This document shows positions 1 through 7,559 of a DNA stretch of 21,919 nucleotides, one piece after another. The translations under genes and the position numbers were made by a program. The notes below the pieces were generated by a model. That model was not told where the DNA came from, did not search any database, and saw only the letters and a list, made by a program, of their open reading frames with translations. The number at the start of each line of letters is the position of its first letter. Positions within the stretch are counted from its first letter, which is position 1. Source of the DNA: an uncultured Treponema sp. (GTDB taxonomy: Bacteria; Spirochaetota; Spirochaetia; Treponematales; Treponemataceae); the NCBI GenBank assembly GCA_938039145.1, contig CALHVG010000006.1, positions 1 through 21,919 of the forward strand, read 5' to 3'.

Positions 1-968
1 ACGAACGCTTTTGCGGCACTTATTCCGTCGGAACGGAAAGCAGCCTTTACGGAACTTCCGCCTTTCCATAAACCTTGCTCCGACAATTTTAGTGCAAGTT
101 TTTCTATATTTTGATTGTCCCAAGTTTCAAGTTCCGATGAAGCATAAACCGCTCCGTCAACAAGAGTTCCGTCAGCTGTATTTTCTATTACGATTACGTC
201 GGATTTGTCGCCAAGCCTTGCGCCTTCGTTCTTTACCCATAAATCCCGCACATCGGGTTTTGAATAAAAAGCGGAAGAAAGCGTTATGTCATTTTCAAGT
301 TCGTCCACACAGCCTGCGCCCTTGTTCCTAAAATGAACGGCGATAAGATTTCCGTCAGACACTTCCAATGCCGGAAAATTGTAGGATTTTTCATCTCCGT
401 CGCTTGCGCTCAAAATCTTTAAACCTGAAAGATTTCCCGATTTTTTCACCTTGCAAAGCACATACTCGTTTTTGAATATTCCGTTTCCCTTTGTTTCGCC
501 GGAATATTTCGGATGGATTTCAACAATCTCAAGTTTTGCAACATTTGCGTTGAATCCGGTGAACGGCACGCTGAACGTAAGGCTGTTTCCGAATTCGTCA
601 GTTGCAGTTCCCGAAAGGCTGTATTTTTCGCCTACGATAAGACCGTCTGAAAATTCTATGCGGACAAAACACTTTTCGCCTGATTCAGGATTGTCGTATT
701 TTATTTCCTGCACGGAGTTTTTCGGAGAAACGGACAAAGCGGAAACTTTTACCGAGCGGGAAAAGACCATTTCCAGATTTTTTTCGTTCTTTACAGAAAA
801 TTTTTCTATTACCGGAGACTCGTAGTTCGACGGAACCAGCTGAACTCCAAGTTCCGTAACTTTGCAGGAAACCGGACACACAAAAAGAACTACAAGGGAA
901 ACAAGCATAGCCGTTTCCGCAAGCACAACTAAGATTTCCTTTCTCAAGGACTTTTTTTTCATTTCCAT
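1..968 (-). CDS. Secreted lipoprotein-like protein with lamin-tail-like region (3' end beyond window)
   Basis: The reading frame is open from 968 to the left edge, so the C-terminus is missing; about 322 residues are visible. The chosen ATG at 968 has a strong Shine-Dalgarno, GGAGG at 979-975, six bases upstream; an ATG at 962 is in frame. The N-terminus has a basic stretch (KKKSLRK) and a hydrophobic segment (residues 12-30) ending in two cysteines (C31, C35), consistent with a signal peptide and perhaps a spirochaetal lipobox, although the -3 to -1 residues are not ideal. From about residue 115 the pattern (VEIHPKYSG, NEYVLCKV, GNLSGLKIL, FPALEVSDGNLIAVHFR) resembles lamin-tail-domain proteins of treponemes. 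I infer an exported or surface protein; no catalytic residues are recognisable. The DUF2259 gene upstream ends in its own terminator, so this gene is probably transcribed separately. Confidence 0.75.
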   Translation of the reverse strand, partial: MEMKKKSLRKEILVVLAETAMLVSLVVLFVCPVSCKVTELGVQLVPSNYESPVIEKFSVKNEKNLEMVFSRSVKVSALSVSPKNSVQEIKYDNPESGEKCFVRIEFSDGLIVGEKYSLSGTATDEFGNSLTFSVPFTGFNANVAKLEIVEIHPKYSGETKGNGIFKNEYVLCKVKKSGNLSGLKILSASDGDEKSYNFPALEVSDGNLIAVHFRNKGAGCVDELENDITLSSAFYSKPDVRDLWVKNEGARLGDKSDVIVIENTADGTLVDGAVYASSELETWDNQNIEKLALKLSEQGLWKGGSSVKAAFRSDGISAAKAF

Positions 969-1033
969 AGTAAACCTCCATGTGAAATTGCGTTTTTAAT
1001 ATTTAGTAAAAGCATGAAAAAAACTGAAATGAA

Positions 1034-1067
1034 AAATAAAAAAACTGCCGGATTTTATTCCGGCAGT
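1034..1067 (-). terminator. Rho-independent terminator after the DUF2259 gene
   Basis: On the minus strand a 9-bp perfect stem (1059-1067 with 1044-1052, ACTGCCGGA/TCCGGCAGT) with a 6-nt loop is followed by a run of T residues at 1043-1034. It lies 31 bp after the stop of the 1099-1941 gene and separates it from the lipoprotein-like gene. Confidence 0.85.
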
Positions 1068-1098
1068 AAATACGGAGGAGGTTTACTTTTAATTCTAA

Positions 1099-1941
1099 CT
1101 ATTTTTCATCGCCATAAGGCGTCATTTGTTCAGCGTCAATAAGTTCATGCGCATTTATTATTTGCAAAGAAGTTTTTTCGGCATCGGAGTTTATGCCGGA
1201 AGTCGAATCAGGTTTTGACGGCATAGAAAAATCTTTACTTAAAACCGCGGCTTCAACCATGTATCTGATGTTCAGTCCGGTTTTGTCCCGAACCTGCTTT
1301 TCTATAACGAACACAAGTTTTCTTCCGGAAACATCGCATTCAACCCGGTCTATTTTGTAAGCGACAACGCCGCGCCTTTTTATAGACGGAGAACCGATAT
1401 TCTGACGGGCGACAATATTTCCGTCTTCGTCCTGTTTTTCCATAGTTATGAAAAAAGATGACTTTGTGTTCACGCCTTCGCCTTCAAAAGCGGGAACAAG
1501 TTTTATTCTGTACTTTGCCTGTTCCGCTCCGATGGAATACGTAAAATCCTTGAAAATAATTTCGTCCGTTGAGGATTTTTTTTCATCTTCCCTGATATAA
1601 AGAATCTGCTCCGCTTTTGCCGCAGATAGACTCAATTTTTCTATATAGTTCGAATTCTTTGAAAGAAGTTCATCGTATACAGCGCCGGCTTTTTTACTGG
1701 CAGTTTCTTTTGACGGCAATGTTTTGAACACGCCTCCGTCCACGTAATCGTTCTGCTTTATGTCGACCGTATAAAGTTCAGCCCACGCCTGAAAAGTTTT
1801 GTCAAGTTTTCCATACTGAGCAAAGACAAAAAAGTTTCCGTCCTCGGAAAATCCCTTGTTCACAAAGACTGCGGCATCTCCTGCATAAATAAAAAAAACG
1901 AAAGACAAGGCGAAAAGACCGGCAAGTATAAGTTTTTTCAT
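1099..1941 (-). CDS. DUF2259 family predicted secreted protein
   Basis: A 280-residue protein. Residues 1-20 form a clear signal peptide (MKK followed by a hydrophobic stretch ending FIYAG). The mature start, GDAAVFVNKGFSEDG followed by FFVFAQYGKLDKTFQAWAELYTVD, matches my memory of the DUF2259 family of predicted secreted proteins found in treponemes. The biochemical role is unknown. No transmembrane segment follows the signal, so it is probably periplasmic or outer-membrane associated. The start is supported by AGGGGG a few bases upstream of the ATG. The gene is divergent from the membrane protein gene at 2032 and is followed by a strong terminator, so it looks monocistronic. The family call rests on recalled sequence pattern only. 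Confidence 0.8.
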   Translation of the reverse strand: MKKLILAGLFALSFVFFIYAGDAAVFVNKGFSEDGNFFVFAQYGKLDKTFQAWAELYTVDIKQNDYVDGGVFKTLPSKETASKKAGAVYDELLSKNSNYIEKLSLSAAKAEQILYIREDEKKSSTDEIIFKDFTYSIGAEQAKYRIKLVPAFEGEGVNTKSSFFITMEKQDEDGNIVARQNIGSPSIKRRGVVAYKIDRVECDVSGRKLVFVIEKQVRDKTGLNIRYMVEAAVLSKDFSMPSKPDSTSGINSDAEKTSLQIINAHELIDAEQMTPYGDEK

Positions 1942-2031
1942 AGTTCCCCCTGAAAACCTGCTTCAGTTTTATTTTCGGTTTATTTTTTTTATGTCTTTAC
2001 TATTATCTGCTTTGAAGTTAATATTTTTGAA
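1942..2031. promoter_or_regulatory. Divergent intergenic region with possible back-to-back promoters
   Basis: This 90-bp AT-rich gap separates divergent genes, so it should carry promoters for both. On the minus strand TTCAAA (2031-2026) and GATAAT (2007-2002) are 18 bp apart. On the plus strand TATTAT (2001-2006) overlaps the same bases but has no good -35. Only the geometry is convincing; the boxes are weak. Confidence 0.35.
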
Positions 2032-2850
2032 ATGACAATAAGACTGAAAAACAGGCTGACTTTCGTATTGATATTAATTTCCATTGCGCTGCTTCTTTCC
2101 GCAGCCGTTGCTTCCGGACTGGGGCTTTACTTTGGAAAAATCCGTTTTCCGAACCAAATTCCGGCTTTACGTTTTCAGGAATTTTTCATTTTCAGATACA
2201 GCCGGATATGCATTTTCGTCTCGGTGTTTTCGCTGCTTGTTTACACGCTTATTTTTCTTATAACAATCGGAGTTCAATTCGAAAAATCCCAGTCATCCGA
2301 AATAATTTTTATGATGATTTTTTTTGCAGGCTGCTTTACTGAAGCATTCAGGCTTCTTTTTCCGCTTGCAAATCTGTGGGAAACGGGAGAGCCGCTTTCC
2401 GTGATTGCAACAAGATTTATTCTTGCAGGACGGATTGCATCGTGTATGAGCCTTTTTTTTATGGCATCGTATTCAAGAGCGGAATACAGGCAGTTTGTTG
2501 AGCGGAACATAATGATAATCCTTGTGGTCTCTCTTATTTTTGCAGTAGCATACCCGGTGAACACAAACGAGATTCTTCCGGAAGGACGGCTTGCATGGGG
2601 TCTTTCATATCTTGTTACAGGAACAAAAGCGGGTCTTCTTTTTCTTGCAGTATTAAGTCAGATGCTTGAAGCTGTAAAAGAAAAGTCGACATTCAAACTT
2701 GCTGCGGGAATGCTTTTTATATCCGTAGGATACAGCCTGCTGCATTCCGCATACAATTTTTTTATGCTCGCGCTCGGAATCGCATCACTGGTTTTAGGAA
2801 CAATAATATACGTGAAAAAACTTCACAGACAATATCTTTGGAACGACTAG
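2032..2850 (+). CDS. Multi-pass integral membrane protein, unknown function
   Basis: A 272-residue, strongly hydrophobic protein. Seven or eight membrane segments are visible, near residues 8-32, 57-80, 90-112, 125-147, 158-176, 190-212 and a long one at 224-262 that could hold two helices. Only short hydrophilic loops separate them, including QFEKSQSSE and SRAEYRQFVERN. I do not recognise the family and see no motif for transport or catalysis. The ATG at 2032 has no Shine-Dalgarno and there is no better in-frame start nearby, so the start is less certain than the gene. It is divergent from the DUF2259 gene, and its stop codon overlaps the stop of the convergent gene at 2847. Confidence 0.8.
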   Translation: MTIRLKNRLTFVLILISIALLLSAAVASGLGLYFGKIRFPNQIPALRFQEFFIFRYSRICIFVSVFSLLVYTLIFLITIGVQFEKSQSSEIIFMMIFFAGCFTEAFRLLFPLANLWETGEPLSVIATRFILAGRIASCMSLFFMASYSRAEYRQFVERNIMIILVVSLIFAVAYPVNTNEILPEGRLAWGLSYLVTGTKAGLLFLAVLSQMLEAVKEKSTFKLAAGMLFISVGYSLLHSAYNFFMLALGIASLVLGTIIYVKKLHRQYLWND

Positions 2851-3473
2851 GAAGCCAAAAACTGAGCAATTCCGCCTATCATTACAGGTAAAACGATATT
2901 GTCAAAATCCGTCATCGGAAGCATTTCAAGAATCATCGCAATGAATGCAAGAACAAGGCTTTCAAAAGAATTTCCAAGCACTAAAAACGACGAAATAAGA
3001 ACTGCGGCAAAGCAAGTAAGGCTTCCTGCGGCAGTTTTGCCGTTTGTAAAAGGAATGTGAATTCTTCCGAACAGTTTTCCGAAAAGGCTTGCAAGTCCGT
3101 CTCCGAATGCGAGGGCAAATATTCCGAGCGTTGCAAACTCGATTTTCCATATAGCCAACGCCAGCATAATTCCCGCCACCAATGTTACAGGGCCCAGCAC
3201 AAAGCGGTTTTCGTCCCGTTTTCTTGCGGCGGCTTCGGTAACTTTTGAAACAAGCGGAATTCTTATTCCCTTTAATCTTAAAAATTCCGATGCTGAATAC
3301 AAAACAAGGGCGGCTGCCAAAAGTGCAAGCGTTAATGTTTTTGAAAAACTTGCAAAAAGCGGAACGAACGCGCTGCAAAGATGAATGAGCTTTCTGAAAA
3401 GTTCTTTCAGTATGCTGATTCTGTATTGCCCTGCAAATGTTCTGTATAAGTTCACACCGATTTTTCTTTCCAT
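2847..3473 (-). CDS. Diacylglycerol/polyprenol kinase family membrane protein (dolichol-kinase-like)
   Basis: A 208-residue membrane protein resembling the CTP-dependent kinases of the SEC59/DGK1/VTE5 superfamily, often annotated as phosphatidate cytidylyltransferase-like. Family features seen: an N-terminal RKLIHL, a central FALAFGDGLASLFGK, then NGKTAAGS (the usual GD-x-A...G-K-...-K-x-x-x-G-S arrangement), and a C-terminal DFDNIVLPV matching the conserved D-N-x-x-x-P of the family. Five or six membrane segments surround these. The likely role is phosphorylation of a lipid alcohol such as diacylglycerol in the inner membrane; the substrate cannot be read from the sequence. Its ATG is 11 bp after the stop of the large TPR gene, with AGGAAAG nearby, so the two are probably cotranscribed. 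Its stop overlaps that of the 2032-2850 gene in a shared CTAG. Confidence 0.75.
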   Translation of the reverse strand: MERKIGVNLYRTFAGQYRISILKELFRKLIHLCSAFVPLFASFSKTLTLALLAAALVLYSASEFLRLKGIRIPLVSKVTEAAARKRDENRFVLGPVTLVAGIMLALAIWKIEFATLGIFALAFGDGLASLFGKLFGRIHIPFTNGKTAAGSLTCFAAVLISSFLVLGNSFESLVLAFIAMILEMLPMTDFDNIVLPVMIGGIAQFLAS

Positions 3474-3484
3474 TCAGAGCTTTC

Positions 3485-6400
3485 CTACCTTAACTCTTCC
3501 TCGTCGTACAAGGTTTTAGGAAGTTCGGTATAAATCGCAGGCTCGTATTCCGGGAGCGGATGGCTTATGTACTTTAAATTTTGTTCGGCAAGATTTCCGC
3601 CCGGAAGACGGAGCATGGTCTCTTGATTACGAGTAAGGGTATCCCAAGCCCGCAACGACTCCTGGAAACTTACCATCGCCTTTGCGTTGTACATACTGCT
3701 TCCTGTTCGCTTTGCAAGTCTGTAAAGAGTAACACCAAGATTGTTCATTCCTTTCATGTACGAATCTACGATTTCTGCGTTGCTTGCCCTTGCCTGCGGA
3801 AAAATTATCTGCTTTCTGTCGATTATCAAGTTCAGTTCGTCAAGAAGATGCTCGTAATAGCCCTGCGAGGCAAAATTGTCGTTCCGCAAAGAAAGCGTGT
3901 TTCCCATTGCCAAAAGGAAATTTATGTCATCCGGGACATCTTCACCTGCCTTCATAAAAGAACCGAGAGCATCCGCATAGTCCTGCAAGTTGTATTTTAT
4001 GTAGCCAATCTTGTATCGGATTTTCGGAATGTCGTTCTTTGATTCAATCGCCGCCTGATAATTTATAAGAGCGCTTTCCATGTCGCCCGAGATAAAATAA
4101 TCCACGTCTCCCATATCCTGATACAGAACTCCGATATTATGGTTTGCCTCAAAACCGTTTTCGTCCCGTTCCCTTTGGTAAAGAGCAATTCCGTCAGTGT
4201 AATTTTCAAGAGCCTTGAAATATTCCCTGATTTCAACGTATTCCTCGCCGAGAAGCCTGTAGGAATCTATGAATTTGAACATATCCCGCCGCTTTATCCT
4301 TTCCGATTCGGAAAAGGCATTTATAGTCCTGTCAAGAGCGGAACGGGCAAGTTCCCCGTTGTTCATGTAGACGTAATATTTACTCAAGTTGTAAAGCGCG
4401 ACCGGATTTTTTTCGTCTGCCTTTACAGCCCGCATAAGCATTTCTTTAACGTCCTCGATTTTTGTCCTTAGATATTCTTCTGACGGATCTAAGTCGCCGT
4501 AAAGTTTTTCAAGAAGATAGCCGCTCATCTCCGTCCAGCCGGCGGAATCCAATGTGCGTTTTTTTTGCATAAAATTGTCTTTTAGTTGCAAAACTTCAAG
4601 AAGATTATCCGTGCGGACAAAATAGCGCATCATGCGACCTTTATAAAGCAAATTCCGCTTTAGATTTTTTTGTCCGTAAAGCTGTAAAAGCTCGGAATAC
4701 TTATTTCTTGCATCCTCGAATTTTGACGAATCTTTTTCCGTTGCCCACTCAAGATACGTGTCTCCAAGCTGCAAAAGTCCGTCAGGATCGTTTATGTAAT
4801 TGTCTAAAACTTCGCGTAAAAGGATTTCTTCAGCCCTCTCGTAGTTTGCAAGGTCGTCCAGTTCCATGCGAGCGTATTCAAGACCGGCTTGTTTTTCGTG
4901 CTTGAACATAGCAAGGATAAGCTTGTACATCTGCTCCGCCCGAATGTATTGCCTGTGCGACCTGAAGCCTTCCGCATATCTGTAAAACCACTTTTTCTTT
5001 ACCTTGTTGTGCCTTGCCTGATTGAATTTTATCTCGGACTGCGGAAAATTTTCGCTCTGAAGAAGTTCGTAACCCTGCCTGTACAAAGATTCCGCCACCG
5101 CAGGTTTTACGATGCAGTTTTTCGTGAAGAAAAAAAGACCGACGCACGCAAGCACCGAAGCGACTGTCAATATCGCGCCCGGAATTATTTTATTCCTCAG
5201 CTGATAGGCAAAAGATTCCTTGTACGCCTCGTATTCTTCCGCTGTCCTGCTTTCAAAATCGCGAGGTACGGAAATCGGAATATCCAGCATTTTCTCAAGT
5301 TCAGCGGCAAGATTTCTTGCAGGAACTTTTTTAAGCACTTTCTGAATTATTTCGAATTCGGCATCGTCAGTGAACTCATTTTTTACAATAAGATCTTCAA
5401 GCGCAATCCTTACATTCAGAGGATAACCGGAAAGATTTTTCAAGAACTTTGTGTATTGTTCGTCGGAAAGAGAATTCGGCGGAAGAGAACCGGCTTCCGT
5501 TTCGTTCGGCTCTTCTTTTTTTTCCCGGAGTTTGTTCTGCTGTTTTTCGTCAAGAATATTGTCGCCGGTGTAGCCGGGAATATCAAAATCTCCGCTTTCA
5601 AGGGACATGGAATCGGGCGTGCTGAATTCAAAATCTCCGTTCGAAGAAGCAGGCTGCTCCGCCGTGTTCTGAAAATCAAGTCCTTCCATTTCGGAAATGT
5701 CGAATTTTTCGGGAGCAGGACCTTCCTCAAAACTTTGGGCTTCCTCGCCGTCGGCAGGAACATCGTCCATGCTGAAATCAAAATTGCTTGGAAAATCGCC
5801 GTCGTCCTTTTTATCCATGGACATATCGATTGTGTCAACATCAGTGCCAAAATCAAAACTGTCCGCAAACGGATTTGCAGCCTGCTGTTCCTCTTCGTTT
5901 TCCGTCTGCGCATCGGCATTTTGGGGTTCTCCAGATTTTTCGCCATCTTCATTCGGAACGGAAAAATCGCCTTGTTTTTCATCCAATGCGGTCGAAAAAT
6001 CAGGAACATCAAGAGTTTCGGCAGGAAAAGCCGAATCGTCGTTCCCTGAAAAATCAGCCGACACAAAATCGGGCGTTTTTTCAACTTCATTCAATGGGTC
6101 TTCTTTGTTTACTTCTCCGAACCCTTCGGGAATCTCCATATCTGCCGAATCGAAAAGTCCGCTTGGAATATCGGCATTTTCCTCCGCTTTTGAAGAAAAA
6201 TCGTCGGAAAGAGGATTTCCGTTTTCCTCAAAATCCATTCCGCCCAGCTCCGGCATAGAAAAATCGTCTGAAAACGAAGAAGCATTTTCGCCGGAAGAAC
6301 CGTTTTTTATGGAAGAAGGTTCTTCGCTTACAGGAATTCCTTCAAATTCCTCAGGGCTTGCGCTTTCTACCTGATTTTCGGCGGTGTCAAAACCGCCTTC

Positions 6401-7498
6401 TGAAATATCCGGAATATCGGAAAAATCCGAAGGCTCAAAGTCTGCGTTTTGAACGGAATCGTTTTTTTCAGGCTCGATATCTTTTTCATCGGATTTAGGT
6501 CCGTCCAAAAAATCGGATAAGCCGTCGAACGAAAAAGTATCTTCCGTCGAAGGATTTTCCAAAGCGGATTCCGAGGGGATAGGCTCATCGGGAAAATGAG
6601 GTTCGGGCGATTCGTTAAAAGAATCCGGGCTATCCAAGGAAGAGTTTTCAATAGGCGAAGCGTCAAGAACCGGTTCTTCCAAAGAGAAATCGGGTTCATC
6701 AAGAGTCGAAGAAAAATCATCCGGCTCGTTTTTTAAAGAGGCTGGCTCAGTTTCAAACGCATCTTCGAACGGCTTTTCTTCTTTAGTTTCTGTAAGTCCA
6801 AGAGCATTTTTTATTTCGTCGGGAAGTTCTTCGGAACTTTCAAAAGGATTTTCCGTAAAAGAATCGCCTTGAGCACTTGAAAAACTGTCGGCTTCGTTTC
6901 CAAAGCCAAAATCATCTCCCAAGTCCGCGCCTTCATTTTTCTCTGGCGAAGAAAAATCATCCGCGTTTTCAGTCTCGTTTTCGACGGGTTGCTCTTCTTC
7001 CGCAATTCCTTCAGAACCGTCAAATCCTGCGCCGCCCAAAAGGTCGTCAAGACTAAGTTCGTCAATCTGCTTTTCTTTCGGAGCTTCCTCTTCCGCCGGC
7101 GCCTCTTCTTCCGGTTCGTCCATGAACATCGAAAGGTCCGGAACGGACGAATCCTGGGAAGAATTCTGACTTCCCGAAGGCGAAAACGAAATCCCGGGAA
7201 GAGTTATTCCCGAAAGCGAAGGCTCTTCGGAATCGGAAGATGCTGGGTTCGACTGCGCCAAAGACGAACCTGTTATGTCGGAAAAATCTTCCGGCTCTTC
7301 CTTTTTTTGAACGGAAACGCCCTGCTCCACAGCCTCCGGCATTCCCATCACAAAATCGTCGGAATCGTCAATGTCCTTTATGTTTTTGGGAAAAGGAAAG
7401 CCAACGGGCTTTTCGCCGCGTTTCGCCCTTAACTCAGGCTCATTTCCAAGAGAAAGTATATCGGAATTGAATTTTTTAAGCTGACTTAATCCAGGCAT
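3485..7498 (-). CDS. Large TPR membrane protein with long acidic N-terminal region; candidate periplasmic flagellar collar protein FlcA
   Basis: A protein of 1337 residues. Residues about 85-660 are low-complexity and acidic, rich in D, E, S, P and F with recurring DFS, DDFS and PDFS motifs. About 670-768 is a more ordinary globular segment (SDEQYTKFL, PLNVRIALEDLI, KVPARNLAAELEKML). One transmembrane helix spans 771-792. The remaining 540 residues are helical repeats of TPR type, for example AEQMYKLILAMF, ALYNLSKYYVYMNNGELARSALDRTI and KALENYTDGIALYQ. The expected topology is an acidic domain in the cytoplasm and the TPR part in the periplasm. This layout recalls Borrelia FlcA (BB0326), a collar protein of the periplasmic flagellar motor. 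That assignment is from memory of architecture and partial motifs and is not certain; a general TPR scaffold is the alternative. A lipid-kinase-like gene follows 11 bp downstream. Confidence 0.85.
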   Translation of the reverse strand: MPGLSQLKKFNSDILSLGNEPELRAKRGEKPVGFPFPKNIKDIDDSDDFVMGMPEAVEQGVSVQKKEEPEDFSDITGSSLAQSNPASSDSEEPSLSGITLPGISFSPSGSQNSSQDSSVPDLSMFMDEPEEEAPAEEEAPKEKQIDELSLDDLLGGAGFDGSEGIAEEEQPVENETENADDFSSPEKNEGADLGDDFGFGNEADSFSSAQGDSFTENPFESSEELPDEIKNALGLTETKEEKPFEDAFETEPASLKNEPDDFSSTLDEPDFSLEEPVLDASPIENSSLDSPDSFNESPEPHFPDEPIPSESALENPSTEDTFSFDGLSDFLDGPKSDEKDIEPEKNDSVQNADFEPSDFSDIPDISEGGFDTAENQVESASPEEFEGIPVSEEPSSIKNGSSGENASSFSDDFSMPELGGMDFEENGNPLSDDFSSKAEENADIPSGLFDSADMEIPEGFGEVNKEDPLNEVEKTPDFVSADFSGNDDSAFPAETLDVPDFSTALDEKQGDFSVPNEDGEKSGEPQNADAQTENEEEQQAANPFADSFDFGTDVDTIDMSMDKKDDGDFPSNFDFSMDDVPADGEEAQSFEEGPAPEKFDISEMEGLDFQNTAEQPASSNGDFEFSTPDSMSLESGDFDIPGYTGDNILDEKQQNKLREKKEEPNETEAGSLPPNSLSDEQYTKFLKNLSGYPLNVRIALEDLIVKNEFTDDAEFEIIQKVLKKVPARNLAAELEKMLDIPISVPRDFESRTAEEYEAYKESFAYQLRNKIIPGAILTVASVLACVGLFFFTKNCIVKPAVAESLYRQGYELLQSENFPQSEIKFNQARHNKVKKKWFYRYAEGFRSHRQYIRAEQMYKLILAMFKHEKQAGLEYARMELDDLANYERAEEILLREVLDNYINDPDGLLQLGDTYLEWATEKDSSKFEDARNKYSELLQLYGQKNLKRNLLYKGRMMRYFVRTDNLLEVLQLKDNFMQKKRTLDSAGWTEMSGYLLEKLYGDLDPSEEYLRTKIEDVKEMLMRAVKADEKNPVALYNLSKYYVYMNNGELARSALDRTINAFSESERIKRRDMFKFIDSYRLLGEEYVEIREYFKALENYTDGIALYQRERDENGFEANHNIGVLYQDMGDVDYFISGDMESALINYQAAIESKNDIPKIRYKIGYIKYNLQDYADALGSFMKAGEDVPDDINFLLAMGNTLSLRNDNFASQGYYEHLLDELNLIIDRKQIIFPQARASNAEIVDSYMKGMNNLGVTLYRLAKRTGSSMYNAKAMVSFQESLRAWDTLTRNQETMLRLPGGNLAEQNLKYISHPLPEYEPAIYTELPKTLYDEEELR

Positions 7499-7506
7499 TT
7501 CCTTTA

Positions 7507-7536
7507 ATTTTACCCCACAAATGCACAGAATTACAA
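7507..7536 (-). promoter_or_regulatory. Possible promoter of the large TPR gene
   Basis: In the 61-bp gap, TTGTAA (7536-7531) and TAAAAT (7512-7507) are 18 bp apart on the minus strand. Transcription would begin about two bases before the ATG at 7498, so this would give a near-leaderless mRNA. An inverted repeat, TGCAC/GTGCA with a 10-nt loop (about 7522-7541), overlaps the -35. Cotranscription from the upstream SPOR gene remains possible, since no terminator is seen. Confidence 0.35.
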
Positions 7537-7559
7537 GTGCAAGTATTTTCCCTTAAAAT

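Noticed and set aside
685..981. 98-residue minus-strand frame starting at 981
   Set aside because: Its first codons contain the Shine-Dalgarno of the better frame starting at 968, which has a signal peptide and stays open to the window edge.
4889..6049. 386-residue plus-strand open frame, and other long antisense frames between 5440 and 7470
   Set aside because: They are antisense to the acidic low-complexity region of the large TPR gene, whose biased codons leave other frames open. The translations are K/R/F-rich with no domain pattern or ribosome binding site.
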